This document shows, piece by piece, positions 8,561 to 16,448 of a DNA stretch of 64,000 nt (its first letter is position 1; every line of letters begins with the position of its first letter). This DNA comes from Winogradskyella marincola (GTDB taxonomy: Bacteria > Bacteroidota > Bacteroidia > Flavobacteriales > Flavobacteriaceae): assembly GCF_029624125.1 (NCBI RefSeq), contig NZ_JARSBN010000003.1, positions 372,001-436,000 on the forward strand, given 5' to 3'. Below the pieces are notes generated by a model that did not search any database, was not told the origin of the DNA, and saw nothing but the letters and a program-made list of their open reading frames with translations. The position numbers were made by a program, and so were the translations under genes.

Positions 8561-9418
8561 ATGAGTAAACTAAAAATTGCAATTCAAAAATCAGGACGAT
8601 TAAATGAGGATTCTATGAAAATCCTTAAAGACGTTGGTATTTCTATTGATAATGGTAAAGATCAACTCAAAGCATCGGCTAAAAATTTTCCTCTAGAAGT
8701 CTTTTATTTACGCAACGGAGACATTCCTCAATATTTAAAAGATGGTGTTGTAGACGTCGCTATTATCGGTGAAAATGTCTTGGTAGAAAAAGGACAAGAC
8801 ATCACGATTGCAGAGAAACTAGGGTTTTCTAGCTGTAAAGTGTCTGTAGCGATTCCAAAAGGAAAAAGCTACAATTCCATTAAAGATTTAGATGGAAAAC
8901 GTATTGCAACGTCTTATCCAAACACAGTCAACCAATTTTTAAAAGACAACAACGTTAACGCCAATTTACACATCATTAACGGTTCTGTAGAAATTGCGCC
9001 AAACATTGGATTAGCAGACGCAATTGTTGATATTGTATCTAGCGGAAGCACACTTTTTAAAAACAACCTTAAAGAAGTTGAAGTCATTTTAAAATCGGAA
9101 GCTGTTTTAGCAGTTTCACCTCAAATTTCTTCTGAAAATCAAGCGATTTTAAACAAGTTACAGTTTAGATTACAATCGGTTTTAAAAGCTAGAAACTCAC
9201 GCTACGTGTTACTAAATGCACCAAATAACAAGGTTGACGACATTATAAATATTTTACCAGGAATGAAAAGTCCAACTGTTTTACCGCTAGCTGAAGAAGG
9301 TTGGAGTTCACTACACTCGGTAATCAACAAAAACGATTTCTGGGAAATTATAGACGAATTAAAAGCCAATGGTGCTGAAGGCATATTAGTTTGTCCAATT
9401 GAAAATATGGTGCTCTAA
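8561..9418 (+). CDS. hisG: ATP phosphoribosyltransferase (long form)
   Basis: It condenses ATP with PRPP in the first, feedback-controlled step of histidine synthesis. The 285 residues are the long HisG form: a two-lobed catalytic part (KIAIQKSGRLNEDSMKIL at the start, DAIVDIVSSGSTL near 145-160) and the C-terminal ACT-like histidine-binding domain (about 210-285, LPGMKSPTVLPLAEEGWSS). No hisZ is needed with this form. It is the first gene of the operon, behind the attenuator, and a family A repeat begins right at its stop codon. The ATG at 8561 is the only start that keeps the conserved N-terminus. Confidence 0.97.
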   Translation: MSKLKIAIQKSGRLNEDSMKILKDVGISIDNGKDQLKASAKNFPLEVFYLRNGDIPQYLKDGVVDVAIIGENVLVEKGQDITIAEKLGFSSCKVSVAIPKGKSYNSIKDLDGKRIATSYPNTVNQFLKDNNVNANLHIINGSVEIAPNIGLADAIVDIVSSGSTLFKNNLKEVEVILKSEAVLAVSPQISSENQAILNKLQFRLQSVLKARNSRYVLLNAPNNKVDDIINILPGMKSPTVLPLAEEGWSSLHSVINKNDFWEIIDELKANGAEGILVCPIENMVL

Positions 9419-9438
9419 ATTCCTGCGCAGGCAGGAAT
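9419..9438 (+). repeat. Palindromic repeat, family A copy 2
   Basis: ATTCCTGCGCAGGCAGGAAT, directly after the hisG stop codon. All 20 bases are identical to the copy inside hisD (10775-10794), and both are followed by CT. Confidence 0.85.
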
Positions 9439-9455
9439 CTAATATTTAAAATTAA

Positions 9456-9481
9456 TGTCTGGCTGAGCGCAGTCGAAGCCT
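9456..9481 (+). repeat. Repeat family B copy 1 (hisG-hisD gap)
   Basis: Core GGCTGAGCGCAGTCGAAGCC, an imperfect palindrome ending GGCT...AGCC, preceded by TGTCT. It recurs in nearly the same form at 14029-14055, and as a diverged form at 52770-52793. Confidence 0.8.
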
Positions 9482-9496
9482 AATTAACGAGAAGAA

Positions 9497-10816
9497 ATGA
9501 AAATAATAAAATACCCAAATAAAAACACGTGGTCAGAACTTTTAAAGCGACCAACACAAACCGTAAACGATATAGAAAGTACGGTTAATCAAATTTTTGA
9601 AGACGTACAACGCAACGGTGATACTGCTATAAATAAGTGCACTAGCTTATTTGATGGCGCTGATTTACAATCTAATCTCGTAACTAAACAAGAGATCGAA
9701 GAAGCATCTTCAAAATTATCATCAGAATTAAAAGCTGCGATTAACCAAGCAAAGTCAAACATTGAAACATTCCACAAAGCACAAAAAACAGAAAGGGTAA
9801 GCGTAGAAACATCTATTGGAATTACCTGTTGGCAAGAAAAACGTGCCATACAAAAAATTGGAATTTATATTCCTGCTGGTACAGCACCATTATTTTCAAC
9901 AGTTTTAATGCTGGCAATTCCTGCAAATATCGCTGGTTGTAAAGAAGTTGTTTTATGTTCGCCACCAAATAAAGACGGTAAAATTGCTAACGAAATTTTA
10001 TACGCAGCTCAACTTTGCGGTGTGACTAAAATTATAAAAGTTGGTGGTATTCAAGCGATTGCTGGATTAACATTTGGAACCGAAACTATTCCACAGGTCT
10101 ATAAAATCTTTGGTCCTGGAAACCAATTTGTAACTGTTGCTAAGCAATTGGCCACAAAATATGGTGTTGCTATCGATATGCCTGCAGGACCAAGCGAACT
10201 GTTGGTTGTGGCAGATGATAGCGCCAATGCAAGTTATGTGGCTTCAGACTTATTAAGTCAAGCAGAACACGGAACTGATAGTCAAGTGATTTTAGTATCA
10301 ACGTCTGAGAATTTTATAAATGAAGTTGAAACTGAAATTAAAACGCAAATTAAAGTATTACCAAGACAAAATATTGCGGAACAAGCTATCAATAATTCAA
10401 AATCTATTTTAGTGAAAACTAATGAAGAAGCGTTAGAATTAATTAATGATTATGGTCCAGAACACTTTATTGTTGCTACTAAAAACAACAACTTTTATGT
10501 TAATGGCATTCAAAATGCAGGTTCGGTATTTATTGGTAATTACACACCAGAAAGTGCTGGCGATTATGCGTCAGGTACCAATCACACCTTACCAACCAAT
10601 GGATTTAGCAAAGCCTACTCAGGCGTAAATTTAGACAGTTTCACAAAAGCCATTACGTTTCAAAACATCACAAAAGAAGGTTTGAAAAATATAGGAAACA
10701 CCATAGAACTAATGGCAGAAGCAGAAGGTTTACAAGCGCACAAAAACGCAGTTTCTATTAGATTAAAAGATATCATTCCTGCGCAGGCAGGAATCTCAAA
10801 CTCGAAAACAGAATAA
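9497..10816 (+). CDS. hisD: Histidinol dehydrogenase, C-terminus extended by a repeat
   Basis: A zinc and NAD enzyme that oxidises L-histidinol to histidine in two steps, ending the pathway. All landmarks are present: the GIYIPAGTAPLFSTVLM segment, GPGNQFVTVAKQ, DMPAGPSELLVVAD, the zinc/catalytic region LLSQAEHGTDSQ, YGPEHFIV, and the C-terminal GLQAHKNAVSIRL. The protein should end near residue 424. Instead a family A repeat (10775-10794) has been read in frame, adding IIPAQAGIS, and a short tail follows, to 439 aa. The next gene starts 2 bp after the stop. Confidence 0.97.
   Translation: MKIIKYPNKNTWSELLKRPTQTVNDIESTVNQIFEDVQRNGDTAINKCTSLFDGADLQSNLVTKQEIEEASSKLSSELKAAINQAKSNIETFHKAQKTERVSVETSIGITCWQEKRAIQKIGIYIPAGTAPLFSTVLMLAIPANIAGCKEVVLCSPPNKDGKIANEILYAAQLCGVTKIIKVGGIQAIAGLTFGTETIPQVYKIFGPGNQFVTVAKQLATKYGVAIDMPAGPSELLVVADDSANASYVASDLLSQAEHGTDSQVILVSTSENFINEVETEIKTQIKVLPRQNIAEQAINNSKSILVKTNEEALELINDYGPEHFIVATKNNNFYVNGIQNAGSVFIGNYTPESAGDYASGTNHTLPTNGFSKAYSGVNLDSFTKAITFQNITKEGLKNIGNTIELMAEAEGLQAHKNAVSIRLKDIIPAQAGISNSKTE
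10775..10794 (+). repeat. Palindromic repeat, family A copy 3, inside hisD
   Basis: ATTCCTGCGCAGGCAGGAAT, identical to 9419-9438, lying in frame in the 3' end of hisD and encoding the PAQAGI part of its tail. It lies 22 bp before the hisD stop codon. Confidence 0.85.
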
Positions 10817-10818
10817 TA

Positions 10819-11880
10819 ATGAGAAGTAAAGATTTTGATTTATTGAAACTGGTTAGACCAAACATCTCAGCCTTAAAACCGTATTCTTCTGCGAGAGATG
10901 AGTTTAAGGATGCAACATCAAACCAAATAATTTTCTTAGATGCAAATGAAAATCCATTTGAAAATGGTGTAAATCGTTATCCTGATCCGCAACAAAAGGA
11001 TGTAAAATCGATGTTGTCAAGCATAAAAAACATTCCAACCGAGAATATCCTGTTAGGTAACGGAAGTGATGAAGTTTTAGACTTAATTTTTAGAGCGTTT
11101 TGCGAGCCAAATCAAGATAACATCATTACATTACCGCCAACTTACGGTATGTACGACGTATTAGCTAATACAAATGCTATAGACGTTTTAAGGGTTGAAT
11201 TGGATACTGATTTTCAACCTAAAGTTGACGATATTCTTAACACTCAAAACGACAATACAAAACTGTTATTTTTATGTTCGCCAAACAATCCAACAGCGAA
11301 TAGTTTTGAAGCGTCTAAAATTGAAAAATTATTAACTGATTTTAGAGGAATTGTAGTCATTGATGAAGCGTATATCGATTTTTCAGAAGAAGAAAGTTGG
11401 ATATCAAAATTATCAGATTTTCCAAATTTAATAGTCACGCAAACGCTATCTAAAGCTTACGGAATGGCAGGAATCAGACTAGGGATTTGCTTCGCATCTA
11501 CCGAAATTATTTCAATTTTAAATAAAATAAAACCACCATATAACGTCAATCAATTAACGCAGCAAAAGGCAATTCAACGTTTAGAAAAGCAACAAGACGT
11601 TAAAAACGAAATTCAGGATATAATTTCAGAAAGAAGCTTGTTAATTAAAGCCTTAAAGTCGATTACTTGGATTGATACTATATATCCAACACAAGCTAAT
11701 TTTGTGTTAGTAAAAGTTGATGATGCGACTAATCGATACAATCAGTTAGTAGAAAAAGGCATCGTTGTTCGCAACCGAACCAATCAGCCGCTTTGCAACA
11801 ACTGTTTACGTTTTACGGTTGGCACAAGTGATGAGAATGAGAAATTGATTGCAGTAATGCAATCAATTTCGAAATCCTGA
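10819..11880 (+). CDS. hisC: Histidinol-phosphate aminotransferase
   Basis: A PLP enzyme of aminotransferase fold type I that converts imidazole acetol phosphate and glutamate to histidinol phosphate. Typical HisC features are LDANENPFENGVNRYPDPQQ at about 34-53, the GNGSDEVLDLIFRAF phosphate-binding segment, the SPNNPTAN turn, VIDEAYIDF, and the PLP lysine Lys212 in TLSKAYGMAGIRLG. The 353-aa length is normal. The stop codon TGA (11878-11880) is part of repeat C1, so the last residue and stop come from repeat DNA. Confidence 0.96.
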   Translation: MRSKDFDLLKLVRPNISALKPYSSARDEFKDATSNQIIFLDANENPFENGVNRYPDPQQKDVKSMLSSIKNIPTENILLGNGSDEVLDLIFRAFCEPNQDNIITLPPTYGMYDVLANTNAIDVLRVELDTDFQPKVDDILNTQNDNTKLLFLCSPNNPTANSFEASKIEKLLTDFRGIVVIDEAYIDFSEEESWISKLSDFPNLIVTQTLSKAYGMAGIRLGICFASTEIISILNKIKPPYNVNQLTQQKAIQRLEKQQDVKNEIQDIISERSLLIKALKSITWIDTIYPTQANFVLVKVDDATNRYNQLVEKGIVVRNRTNQPLCNNCLRFTVGTSDENEKLIAVMQSISKS

Positions 11881-11893
11881 ACTTGTTTCAGGA
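11873..11893 (+). repeat. Palindromic repeat, family C copy 1 (left of the GIY-YIG gene)
   Basis: Core TCCTGAACTTGTTTCAGGA (11875-11893), with arms TCCTGAA/TTCAGGA and loop CTTGT. It overlaps the hisC stop and, over 21 bp, is the exact reverse complement of 12199-12219. Confidence 0.9.
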
Positions 11894-11904
11894 ACTTTAA
11901 ATAA

Positions 11905-12192
11905 ATGGAAAAACTAAAAACATATTACACTTATATATTATCTAATAAGAACAGGACTGTTTTATATGTTGGGTATACTGAAAATATTAAAACGCGATTA
12001 ATTCAGCATAAAAATGGGAAAGGTTCCGTATTTACTAAAAAGTATAATGTTTTTGATTTGATTCATTTAGAAACATTCGAAAAGAAAAAAGAGGCTAAAC
12101 AAAGAGAAAAACAATTGAAAAATTGGCATAAAGAGTGGAAATGGAATCTTGTAAAAGAAAACAATCCAGAACTAAAAACATTGAAAATTTAA
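11905..12192 (+). CDS. GIY-YIG nuclease domain protein (UPF0213-like)
   Basis: A small single-domain GIY-YIG protein (95 aa) of the UPF0213/YhbQ type. The motif reads YYTYILSNKNRTVLYVGYTE, with YTY and YVG in place of the GIY and YIG pair. It is followed by the helix with the conserved arginine (IKTRLIQHK) and the REKQLKNWHKEWKW segment typical of the family. The family includes structure-specific DNA nucleases, and a histidine role is not known. It interrupts hisC-hisB in the same direction and is bracketed 11 bp upstream and 6 bp downstream by inverted 21-bp repeats, suggesting arrival as a unit. Confidence 0.85.
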   Translation: MEKLKTYYTYILSNKNRTVLYVGYTENIKTRLIQHKNGKGSVFTKKYNVFDLIHLETFEKKKEAKQREKQLKNWHKEWKWNLVKENNPELKTLKI

Positions 12193-12198
12193 AATAGA

Positions 12199-12219
12199 TC
12201 CTGAAACAAGTTCAGGATT
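12199..12219 (+). repeat. Palindromic repeat, family C copy 2 (right of the GIY-YIG gene)
   Basis: Core TCCTGAAACAAGTTCAGGA (12199-12217) plus TT, the exact reverse complement of copy 1 over 21 bp. The reversed loop (ACAAG versus CTTGT) shows the two copies are inverted. Confidence 0.9.
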
Positions 12220-12237
12220 GATTAACAAGTTAATCAA

Positions 12238-13371
12238 ATGAAAAAAGTACTATTCATAGACCGTGATGGCACATTGATTAAAGAACCAGTAGACGAGCAA
12301 ATCGATAGTTTTGAGAAGTTGGTATTTTATCCAAAAGTCTTCACGTATTTAAGTAAAATCGCAAAAGAATTAGATTTTGAAATCGTAATGATTACCAATC
12401 AAGATGGATTAGGAACAGATGTGTATCCAGAAAATACGTTTTGGCCTGTTCACAATTTTGTACTTCAATCTTTTGAAAACGAAGGTGTTCTTTTTGAAGA
12501 ACAATTTATCGACAGAACTTTTGCTAAGGATAACGCACCAACTCGAAAACCAAATACAGGTTTGCTAACCAAGTATTTTAGCGAAGATTACGATTTAGAA
12601 AATTCATTTGTTATTGGTGACCGATTAACCGATGTCGAATTAGCCAAAAACCTTGGCTCTAAAGGTATATTTATCAATGATAATACCAATTTAGGAACGG
12701 ATGAAATTACGGTACAACGAGATGCTTTAGATCAGTTTATCGCTTTAGAAAGTAACGATTGGGAAGAAATCTATAAATTCTTAAAAACCAAAGAACGCAC
12801 AGGAAGCATCGAGCGAAACACAAACGAAACCAAGATTAAAATCGATTTAAATCTTGACGGAACAGGACAAAGTAATATCGATACTGGTATTGCGTTTTTC
12901 GACCATATGTTGGACCAAATTGCGCGTCACGGACAATTAGATTTAAATATTAAAGTTGATGGTGATTTAGAAGTAGATGAGCATCACACTATTGAAGATA
13001 CAGCAATTGCTTTAGGTGAAGTGTTTGCAACGACTTTAGGAAACAAATTAGGAATAGAACGATATGGTTTCAGCTTACCAATGGATGATTGTTTTGCGCA
13101 AGCTGCAATAGATTTTGGTGGTAGAAACTGGCTGGTTTGGGAAGCCGATTTTAAACGCGAAATGATTGGTAAAATGCCAACCGAAATGTTTTTTCACTTC
13201 TTTAAATCCTTTACAGATGGCGCAAAATGTAACCTAAACATCAAAGCAGAAGGTACAAACGAGCATCACAAAATTGAAGCGATTTTTAAAGCATTTGCTA
13301 AAGCAATAAAAATGGCTGTAAAACGCGATGTTGAGAAAATGATTTTACCAAGTACAAAAGGAATGTTGTAA
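12238..13371 (+). CDS. hisB: Bifunctional histidinol-phosphatase / imidazoleglycerol-phosphate dehydratase
   Basis: A fusion of two pathway enzymes in 377 aa. Residues 1-165 form an HAD-type histidinol-phosphate phosphatase with the nucleophile motif [11 protein letters not shown] (Asp8, Asp10), a MITNQDG segment and [12 protein letters not shown]. From about residue 185 on lies the IGP dehydratase with its metal-binding His motifs [28 protein letters not shown] and [15 protein letters not shown]. The fused form is the one known from enterobacteria and many Bacteroidota. The start follows repeat C2 by 18 bp. Confidence 0.97.
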   Translation: MKKVLFIDRDGTLIKEPVDEQIDSFEKLVFYPKVFTYLSKIAKELDFEIVMITNQDGLGTDVYPENTFWPVHNFVLQSFENEGVLFEEQFIDRTFAKDNAPTRKPNTGLLTKYFSEDYDLENSFVIGDRLTDVELAKNLGSKGIFINDNTNLGTDEITVQRDALDQFIALESNDWEEIYKFLKTKERTGSIERNTNETKIKIDLNLDGTGQSNIDTGIAFFDHMLDQIARHGQLDLNIKVDGDLEVDEHHTIEDTAIALGEVFATTLGNKLGIERYGFSLPMDDCFAQAAIDFGGRNWLVWEADFKREMIGKMPTEMFFHFFKSFTDGAKCNLNIKAEGTNEHHKIEAIFKAFAKAIKMAVKRDVEKMILPSTKGML

Positions 13372-13437
13372 TTAGCTTCTAGTCTTTAGCGTTTAGCTGT
13401 TAGCTAAAAACTAAAGGCCAAAAGCCAAAAGCTTAAA
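13372..13437 (+). repeat. Repeat family E copy 1 (hisB-hisH gap)
   Basis: The whole gap is an imperfect inverted array: a left half rich in TTAGC-type words (TAGCTTCTAG, TTTAGCGTTTAGC) and a right half rich in their complements (AAAGGCCAAAAGCC). A similar array fills 14841-14906. Confidence 0.7.
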
Positions 13438-13438
13438 A

Positions 13439-14020
13439 ATGAAAATAGTCATCATAAATTACGGTGCAGGAAACATCAAAAGCATTCAATTTGCTTTTAA
13501 ACGCTTAGGTTTTGAAGCGTTGTTAACCAATAATCCTGAAGAAATTAAAGCAGCAGATAAAGTGATTTTTCCTGGTGTAGGCGAGGCGAGTAGTGCAATG
13601 CAAAAGCTAAAAGAATCAGGTTTGAATCGTTTGATTCCGCAGTTAAAACAACCTGTTTTAGGAATTTGTTTAGGTATGCAATTAATGTGTAAATCTACAG
13701 AAGAAGGTAATACAAAAGGATTAGGCATTTTTGATGTAGATGTAAAACGCTTTTCAAACACGGTAAAAGTGCCACAAATGGGTTGGAACACGATTAATAA
13801 CCTTCAATCAGATTTGTTTAAAGGAGTTAAAGATGATGAGTTTATGTATCTAGTGCATAGTTATTATGCAGAACAATGCAAAGACGCAATCGCAACAACA
13901 ACTTATGATGTAGCATACGCTTCAGCATTACAAAAAGATAATTTTTACGGTGTGCAATTTCATCCAGAAAAATCATCCTTAGCAGGTGAACAAATTTTGA
14001 GAAATTTCATCAATTTATAA
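13439..14020 (+). CDS. hisH: Imidazole glycerol phosphate synthase, glutamine amidotransferase subunit
   Basis: A class I glutaminase that supplies ammonia to HisF. The 193 residues show the nucleophile Cys77 in LGICLGMQLM, the oxyanion region FPGVGEA, the MGWN segment of HisH, and the His175/Glu177 pair in VQFHPEKS. Its normal partner hisF lies two genes downstream, after hisA. Repeats B2 and A4 fill the gap that follows it. Confidence 0.97.
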   Translation: MKIVIINYGAGNIKSIQFAFKRLGFEALLTNNPEEIKAADKVIFPGVGEASSAMQKLKESGLNRLIPQLKQPVLGICLGMQLMCKSTEEGNTKGLGIFDVDVKRFSNTVKVPQMGWNTINNLQSDLFKGVKDDEFMYLVHSYYAEQCKDAIATTTYDVAYASALQKDNFYGVQFHPEKSSLAGEQILRNFINL

Positions 14021-14028
14021 AATGAAAA

Positions 14029-14055
14029 TGTCAGGCTGAGCGCAGTTGAAGCCTG
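14029..14055 (+). repeat. Repeat family B copy 2 (hisH-hisA gap)
   Basis: TGTCAGGCTGAGCGCAGTTG plus AAGCCTG. It differs from copy 1 (9456-9481) at only a few positions and has the same orientation. Confidence 0.8.
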
Positions 14056-14071
14056 TATATTAACTAAAAAA

Positions 14072-14090
14072 ATTCCTGCCTACGCAGGAA
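14072..14090 (+). repeat. Palindromic repeat, family A copy 4 (before hisA)
   Basis: ATTCCTGC-CTAC-GCAGGAA, a 7-bp stem with loop CTAC. Together with the bases after it, it creates an ATG at 14091, which is a false upstream start for hisA. Confidence 0.75.
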
Positions 14091-14096
14091 ATGATT

Positions 14097-14831
14097 ATGA
14101 GAATAATACCAGCAATAGATATAATAGAAGGAAAGTGCGTAAGATTAACTAAAGGCGATTATAGCACTACAAAAATGTACAATGAAAATCCGTTAGAAGT
14201 TGCCAAGCAATTTGAAGATGCAGGCATAGAATACTTGCATATGGTAGATTTAGAAGGCGCTAAAGCAGATCACGTAGTCAATTATAAAGTGTTAGAAAAG
14301 ATAGCGACAAAAACCAATTTAAAAATTGATTTTGGTGGCGGACTTAAATCTGACGACGATGTATTTATAGCATTTAATTCTGGTGCTAAACAAATTACAG
14401 GTGGCAGTATAGCTGTAAAAAACACCGACACTTTTTTACGATGGATTAATAAATACGGAACCCAAAAAATCATTCTTGGTGCCGATTGTAAAAATGAAAA
14501 AATCGCTATTTCTGGTTGGTTAGAAGAAAGTAGTTTAGAAGTTGTTCCGTTTATTCAGGAATATCAAAAAAATGGTATTCAGTATGTGGTTTGTACAGAT
14601 ATTTCAAAAGACGGAATGCTTCAAGGTCCATCCGTAGATTTGTATAAAAAAATAATTAACCAATGTACTAATGGTAGCTCAGATCAATCTGTAAAGCTAA
14701 TCGCTTCTGGTGGAGTAACAACAATTAAAGATGTTGAAGTATTATCTGAAATTGGTTGCGATGGAGTAATTATCGGGAAAGCCATTTACGAAAACAGAAT
14801 AAGTTTAAAAGAATTAGAACGTTTTTTATAA
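14097..14831 (+). CDS. hisA: 1-(5-phosphoribosyl)-5-[(5-phosphoribosylamino)methylideneamino]imidazole-4-carboxamide isomerase
   Basis: A TIM-barrel isomerase that opens the ribose of ProFAR to PRFAR. The start is placed at 14097, giving the canonical [20 protein letters not shown] with catalytic Asp8. An in-frame ATG 6 bp earlier arises at the edge of a repeat. Barrel motifs follow in order: [38 protein letters not shown] with the second catalytic Asp, and IASGGVT plus [11 protein letters not shown] for phosphate binding. The 244-aa length is normal. Confidence 0.97.
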   Translation: MRIIPAIDIIEGKCVRLTKGDYSTTKMYNENPLEVAKQFEDAGIEYLHMVDLEGAKADHVVNYKVLEKIATKTNLKIDFGGGLKSDDDVFIAFNSGAKQITGGSIAVKNTDTFLRWINKYGTQKIILGADCKNEKIAISGWLEESSLEVVPFIQEYQKNGIQYVVCTDISKDGMLQGPSVDLYKKIINQCTNGSSDQSVKLIASGGVTTIKDVEVLSEIGCDGVIIGKAIYENRISLKELERFL

Positions 14832-14840
14832 TATAAATAA

Positions 14841-14906
14841 TTAGCCTTTAGCCTTTTGCTTTTAGCAACACGTTAGAAGCAAAAAGCCAAGAGCCAAAAG
14901 CCAAAT
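14841..14906 (+). repeat. Repeat family E copy 2 (hisA-hisF gap)
   Basis: An imperfect inverted array: TTAGCCTTTAGCC and TTTGCTTTTAGC on the left, and AAAAAGCCAAGAGCC with AAAAGCC on the right. The same kind of array as 13372-13437 fills the gap to 2 bp before hisF. Confidence 0.7.
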
Positions 14907-14908
14907 AA

Positions 14909-15664
14909 ATGCTAACAAAACGAATCATACCTTGTCTAGATATCAAAAACGGTCGAACCGTTAAAGGCGTTAATTTTGTTAATTTAAGAGACGCAGGCGA
15001 TCCTGTAGAATTAGCAAAACAGTATGCGGTAAAAGGCGCAGACGAACTGGTGTTTTTAGATATTTCAGCAACTTTAGAAGGTAGAAAGACAATGATTGAA
15101 ATGGTGCTTAAAGTCGCCGAACAAGTCAATATTCCATTTACCGTTGGTGGCGGAATTTCAAGTGTTGAAGATGTAGATTTACTTTTAAAATCTGGTGCAG
15201 ATAAAATATCTGTAAATTCTTCAGCAGTAAAACGACCAGAATTAGTAAACGAATTGTCAAGTAAATTTGGTAGTCAATGTGTTGTGGTTGCTATAGATGC
15301 TAAACAAGTTAATGGACAATGGAAAGTGCATTTAGCTGGTGGAAGTATTCCAACCGAATTAGATTTATTTGATTGGGCAAAAGAAGTTGAAACAAGAGGC
15401 GCAGGCGAAATCCTGTTTACCTCTATGAATAATGACGGAACAAAAAACGGATTTGCAAATCAAGCTTTGGCTAAACTATCAGAGACTGTAAATATCCCGA
15501 TAATTGCTTCTGGTGGAGCAGGAACTATTCAGCATTTTACAGATACCTTTAAAGAAGGAAAAGCAGATGCAGCTTTGGCTGCAAGTGTATTTCATTTTGG
15601 TGAAATTGAAATAAAAAATTTAAAAGAAGAATTAAAACAGAAAGGTGTTTCTGTGAGATTATAA
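14909..15664 (+). CDS. hisF: Imidazole glycerol phosphate synthase, cyclase subunit
   Basis: A TIM-barrel synthase that uses ammonia from HisH to form IGP and AICAR. The 251 residues start [20 protein letters not shown] with catalytic Asp11. The second catalytic Asp is in VVVAIDAK near residue 130. The phosphate-binding segments [22 protein letters not shown] and AALAASVFH are intact. A long structured repeat (family D) separates it from hisIE. Confidence 0.97.
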   Translation: MLTKRIIPCLDIKNGRTVKGVNFVNLRDAGDPVELAKQYAVKGADELVFLDISATLEGRKTMIEMVLKVAEQVNIPFTVGGGISSVEDVDLLLKSGADKISVNSSAVKRPELVNELSSKFGSQCVVVAIDAKQVNGQWKVHLAGGSIPTELDLFDWAKEVETRGAGEILFTSMNNDGTKNGFANQALAKLSETVNIPIIASGGAGTIQHFTDTFKEGKADAALAASVFHFGEIEIKNLKEELKQKGVSVRL

Positions 15665-15667
15665 CTT

Positions 15668-15737
15668 GTCATTAAGAGCAAAGCGAAGAATCTTTAAAAT
15701 TATGAGATTTCTCGTCGCTGTGCTCGCTCGAAATGAC
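15668..15737 (+). repeat. Repeat family D (hisF-hisIE gap), inverted ends
   Basis: A 70-bp element with inverted ends GTCATT (15668) and AATGAC (15732-15737). Inside it, GAAGAATCT and AGATTTCTCG form a second inverted pair. The right end holds an ATG (15733) that is a false upstream start for hisIE. Confidence 0.75.
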
Positions 15738-15753
15738 AGAAAAGCTAAGAAAA

Positions 15754-16353
15754 ATGAACATAAATTTTAATAAAAATAACGACGGATTAGTCCCAGCAAT
15801 CATTCAAGATGCCACAACCAAAAATGTGTTAATGCTTGGCTATATGAATGAAGAAGCGTTTAAAAAAACACAAGACACTAAGTTGGTGACCTTTTTTAGT
15901 CGTACCAAAAAGCGACTTTGGACCAAAGGTGAAGAAAGCGGTAACGTTTTAAACTTAGTAGATATTAAATTAGATTGTGATAATGATACTTTATTAATTA
16001 CGGTAAATCCAAAAGGACCAACGTGTCATAAAGGAAGTGATACGTGTTGGAATGAAGACAATACCGAATCTTATGGGTTTTTAACCAATTTAGAAAACAC
16101 GATACAAAGTAGAGTAGAAGCTGGTAACACAGAAAAATCGTATGTAGCATCATTATTTGCAAAAGGTATCAATAAAGTGGCTCAAAAAGTTGGTGAAGAA
16201 GCTGTAGAAGTCGTTATCGAAGCTAAAGACAATAACGACGATTTATTTTTAAATGAAAGTGCCGATTTATTATTCCACTATTTAATGTTGTTGCAGGCTA
16301 AAGGATTCAAGTTAGAAGATGTTATTTCTATTCTTCAAAGAAGATCTGAATAA
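15754..16353 (+). CDS. hisIE: Bifunctional phosphoribosyl-AMP cyclohydrolase / phosphoribosyl-ATP diphosphatase
   Basis: A fusion of HisI and HisE catalysing steps 2 and 3 of the pathway. The chosen start is MNINFNKNNDGLVPAIIQD at 15754; an ATG 21 bp upstream lies in the right end of repeat D. The N-terminal cyclohydrolase has MLGYMNEEA, FFSRTKKRLWTKGEESGN, the metal site DCDND, and the zinc motif TCHKGSDTCW. The C-terminal diphosphatase (about 105-200) is helical with KVGEEAVEVVIEAK and ESADLLFHYLMLL. It is the last gene of the operon. Confidence 0.96.
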   Translation: MNINFNKNNDGLVPAIIQDATTKNVLMLGYMNEEAFKKTQDTKLVTFFSRTKKRLWTKGEESGNVLNLVDIKLDCDNDTLLITVNPKGPTCHKGSDTCWNEDNTESYGFLTNLENTIQSRVEAGNTEKSYVASLFAKGINKVAQKVGEEAVEVVIEAKDNNDDLFLNESADLLFHYLMLLQAKGFKLEDVISILQRRSE

Positions 16354-16448
16354 TTGAAATAATCGACTAAACGTATATTTTCACGACAAAACGTTGTTTT
16401 TTGCTGAAAATGTGTATATTGCGGCTTTAAATTTTAACTTAATTCTAA

